A DNA stretch of 15,697 bases from Pseudomonadota bacterium. Its GTDB lineage: Bacteria; Pseudomonadota; Alphaproteobacteria; Rhizobiales; Tepidamorphaceae. Location: NCBI GenBank assembly GCA_023435545.1, contig JAEYRQ010000432.1, forward strand, positions 1 through 15,697, read 5' to 3'. Under the pieces are notes generated by a model. That model was given only the letters and a program-made list of their open reading frames with translations, searched no databases and was not told where the DNA came from. The position numbers and the translations under genes were made by a program. Numbering within the stretch: the stretch's first letter is position 1; every line of letters begins with the position of its first letter. Shown here in pieces: positions 15,537 through 15,697 of the stretch.

Positions 15537-15697
15537 ATGAGCAAGGTTGCAGTGGTTACCGGCGGCACCCGCGGGATCGGCGAGGCGATCTCGAAGGCGC
15601 TGAAGGAGGCGGGCTACTCGGTGGCGGCCAACTACGGCGGCAATGACGAGGCGGCGGCGAAGTTCAGGGACGCGACCGGGATCGCCGCCTACAAGTG
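15537..15697 (+). CDS. phaB: Acetoacetyl-CoA reductase, N-terminal part (cut by window end)
   Basis: The first 53 codons of an NADPH-dependent short-chain reductase, incomplete at the window edge. The start reads MSKVAVVTGGTRGIGEAIS, with TGxxxGIG at residues 8-15, and continues into AANYGGNDEAAAKF, which is characteristic of PhaB. The enzyme makes (R)-3-hydroxybutyryl-CoA for the PHA synthase. The ATG at 15537 has GGGAGG seven bases upstream. It is the second gene of phaAB. The catalytic Ser-Tyr-Lys lie outside the window. Confidence 0.93.
   Translation, partial: MSKVAVVTGGTRGIGEAISKALKEAGYSVAANYGGNDEAAAKFRDATGIAAYK

Noticed and set aside
14090..15568. Minus-strand open frame of 492 codons over phaA
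   Set aside because: Shadow of a canonical thiolase; composition and lack of motifs show it is not coding.

Overview
The window is a GC-rich chromosomal stretch from an alphaproteobacterium, most likely of the order Hyphomicrobiales (Rhizobiales). The evidence is the PhaR-type PHB regulator next to phaAB, a Zur with the N-terminal HDHSHC signature, a cysteine-free L32, a small conserved protein of a type I associate with this order, and the neighbourhood ispA / mtgA / rpmF. I cannot name the genus. Genes are tightly packed, with no tRNA, rRNA, CRISPR array, insertion sequence or phage gene. This is core rather than accessory DNA.

Layout. (1) 77-4036, all on the minus strand: bdhA (3-hydroxybutyrate dehydrogenase), a patatin-like hydrolase starting 4 bp after it, a 104-bp cloverleaf-shaped palindromic element, a macro-domain (O-acetyl-ADP-ribose deacetylase type) protein, and a class III CoA-transferase. 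(2) 4206-6010, plus strand: a Zur/Fur-family regulator followed after 17 bp by ispG of the MEP isoprenoid pathway. (3) 6039-6947, minus strand: a short-chain polyprenyl diphosphate synthase (ispA), convergent with ispG. (4) 7063-8159, plus strand: mtgA and rpmF, the latter closed by a perfect intrinsic terminator. (5) 8344-10345, plus strand: a four-helix membrane protein of unknown function and a gamma-glutamyltransferase-family protein, 4 bp apart. (6) 10359-10694, minus strand: a small conserved protein. (7) 10892-12595, plus strand: a PAS-like/GGDEF/EAL protein with a ruined GGDEF motif and an intact EAL site. (8) 12682-13780, minus strand: a cupin and phaR. (9) After a 501-bp intergenic region, phaA and the first 53 codons of phaB on the plus strand.

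The two ends of the window are functionally linked. phaA and phaB make (R)-3-hydroxybutyryl-CoA for polyhydroxybutyrate (PHB), PhaR senses granules and represses, and BdhA oxidises the 3-hydroxybutyrate released when PHB is degraded. The intergenic regions in front of phaA and bdhA, about 10 kb apart, carry nearly the same 12-mer (TGCGATGCAGCA and TGCAATGCAGCA, 11 of 12 identical), which contains a TGC-N3-GCA core of the kind reported for PhaR. I infer that PhaR controls both ends. In front of phaA the TGCGAT core recurs three times at exactly 19-bp spacing.

I found no convincing wholly new multi-gene system. The best non-gene signals are the cloverleaf element at 1985-2088 and the candidate PhaR operators. 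The best gene-level curiosities are the patatin protein coupled to bdhA, the unknown membrane protein coupled to a cytoplasmic GGT-family protein, and the degenerate GGDEF-EAL protein.
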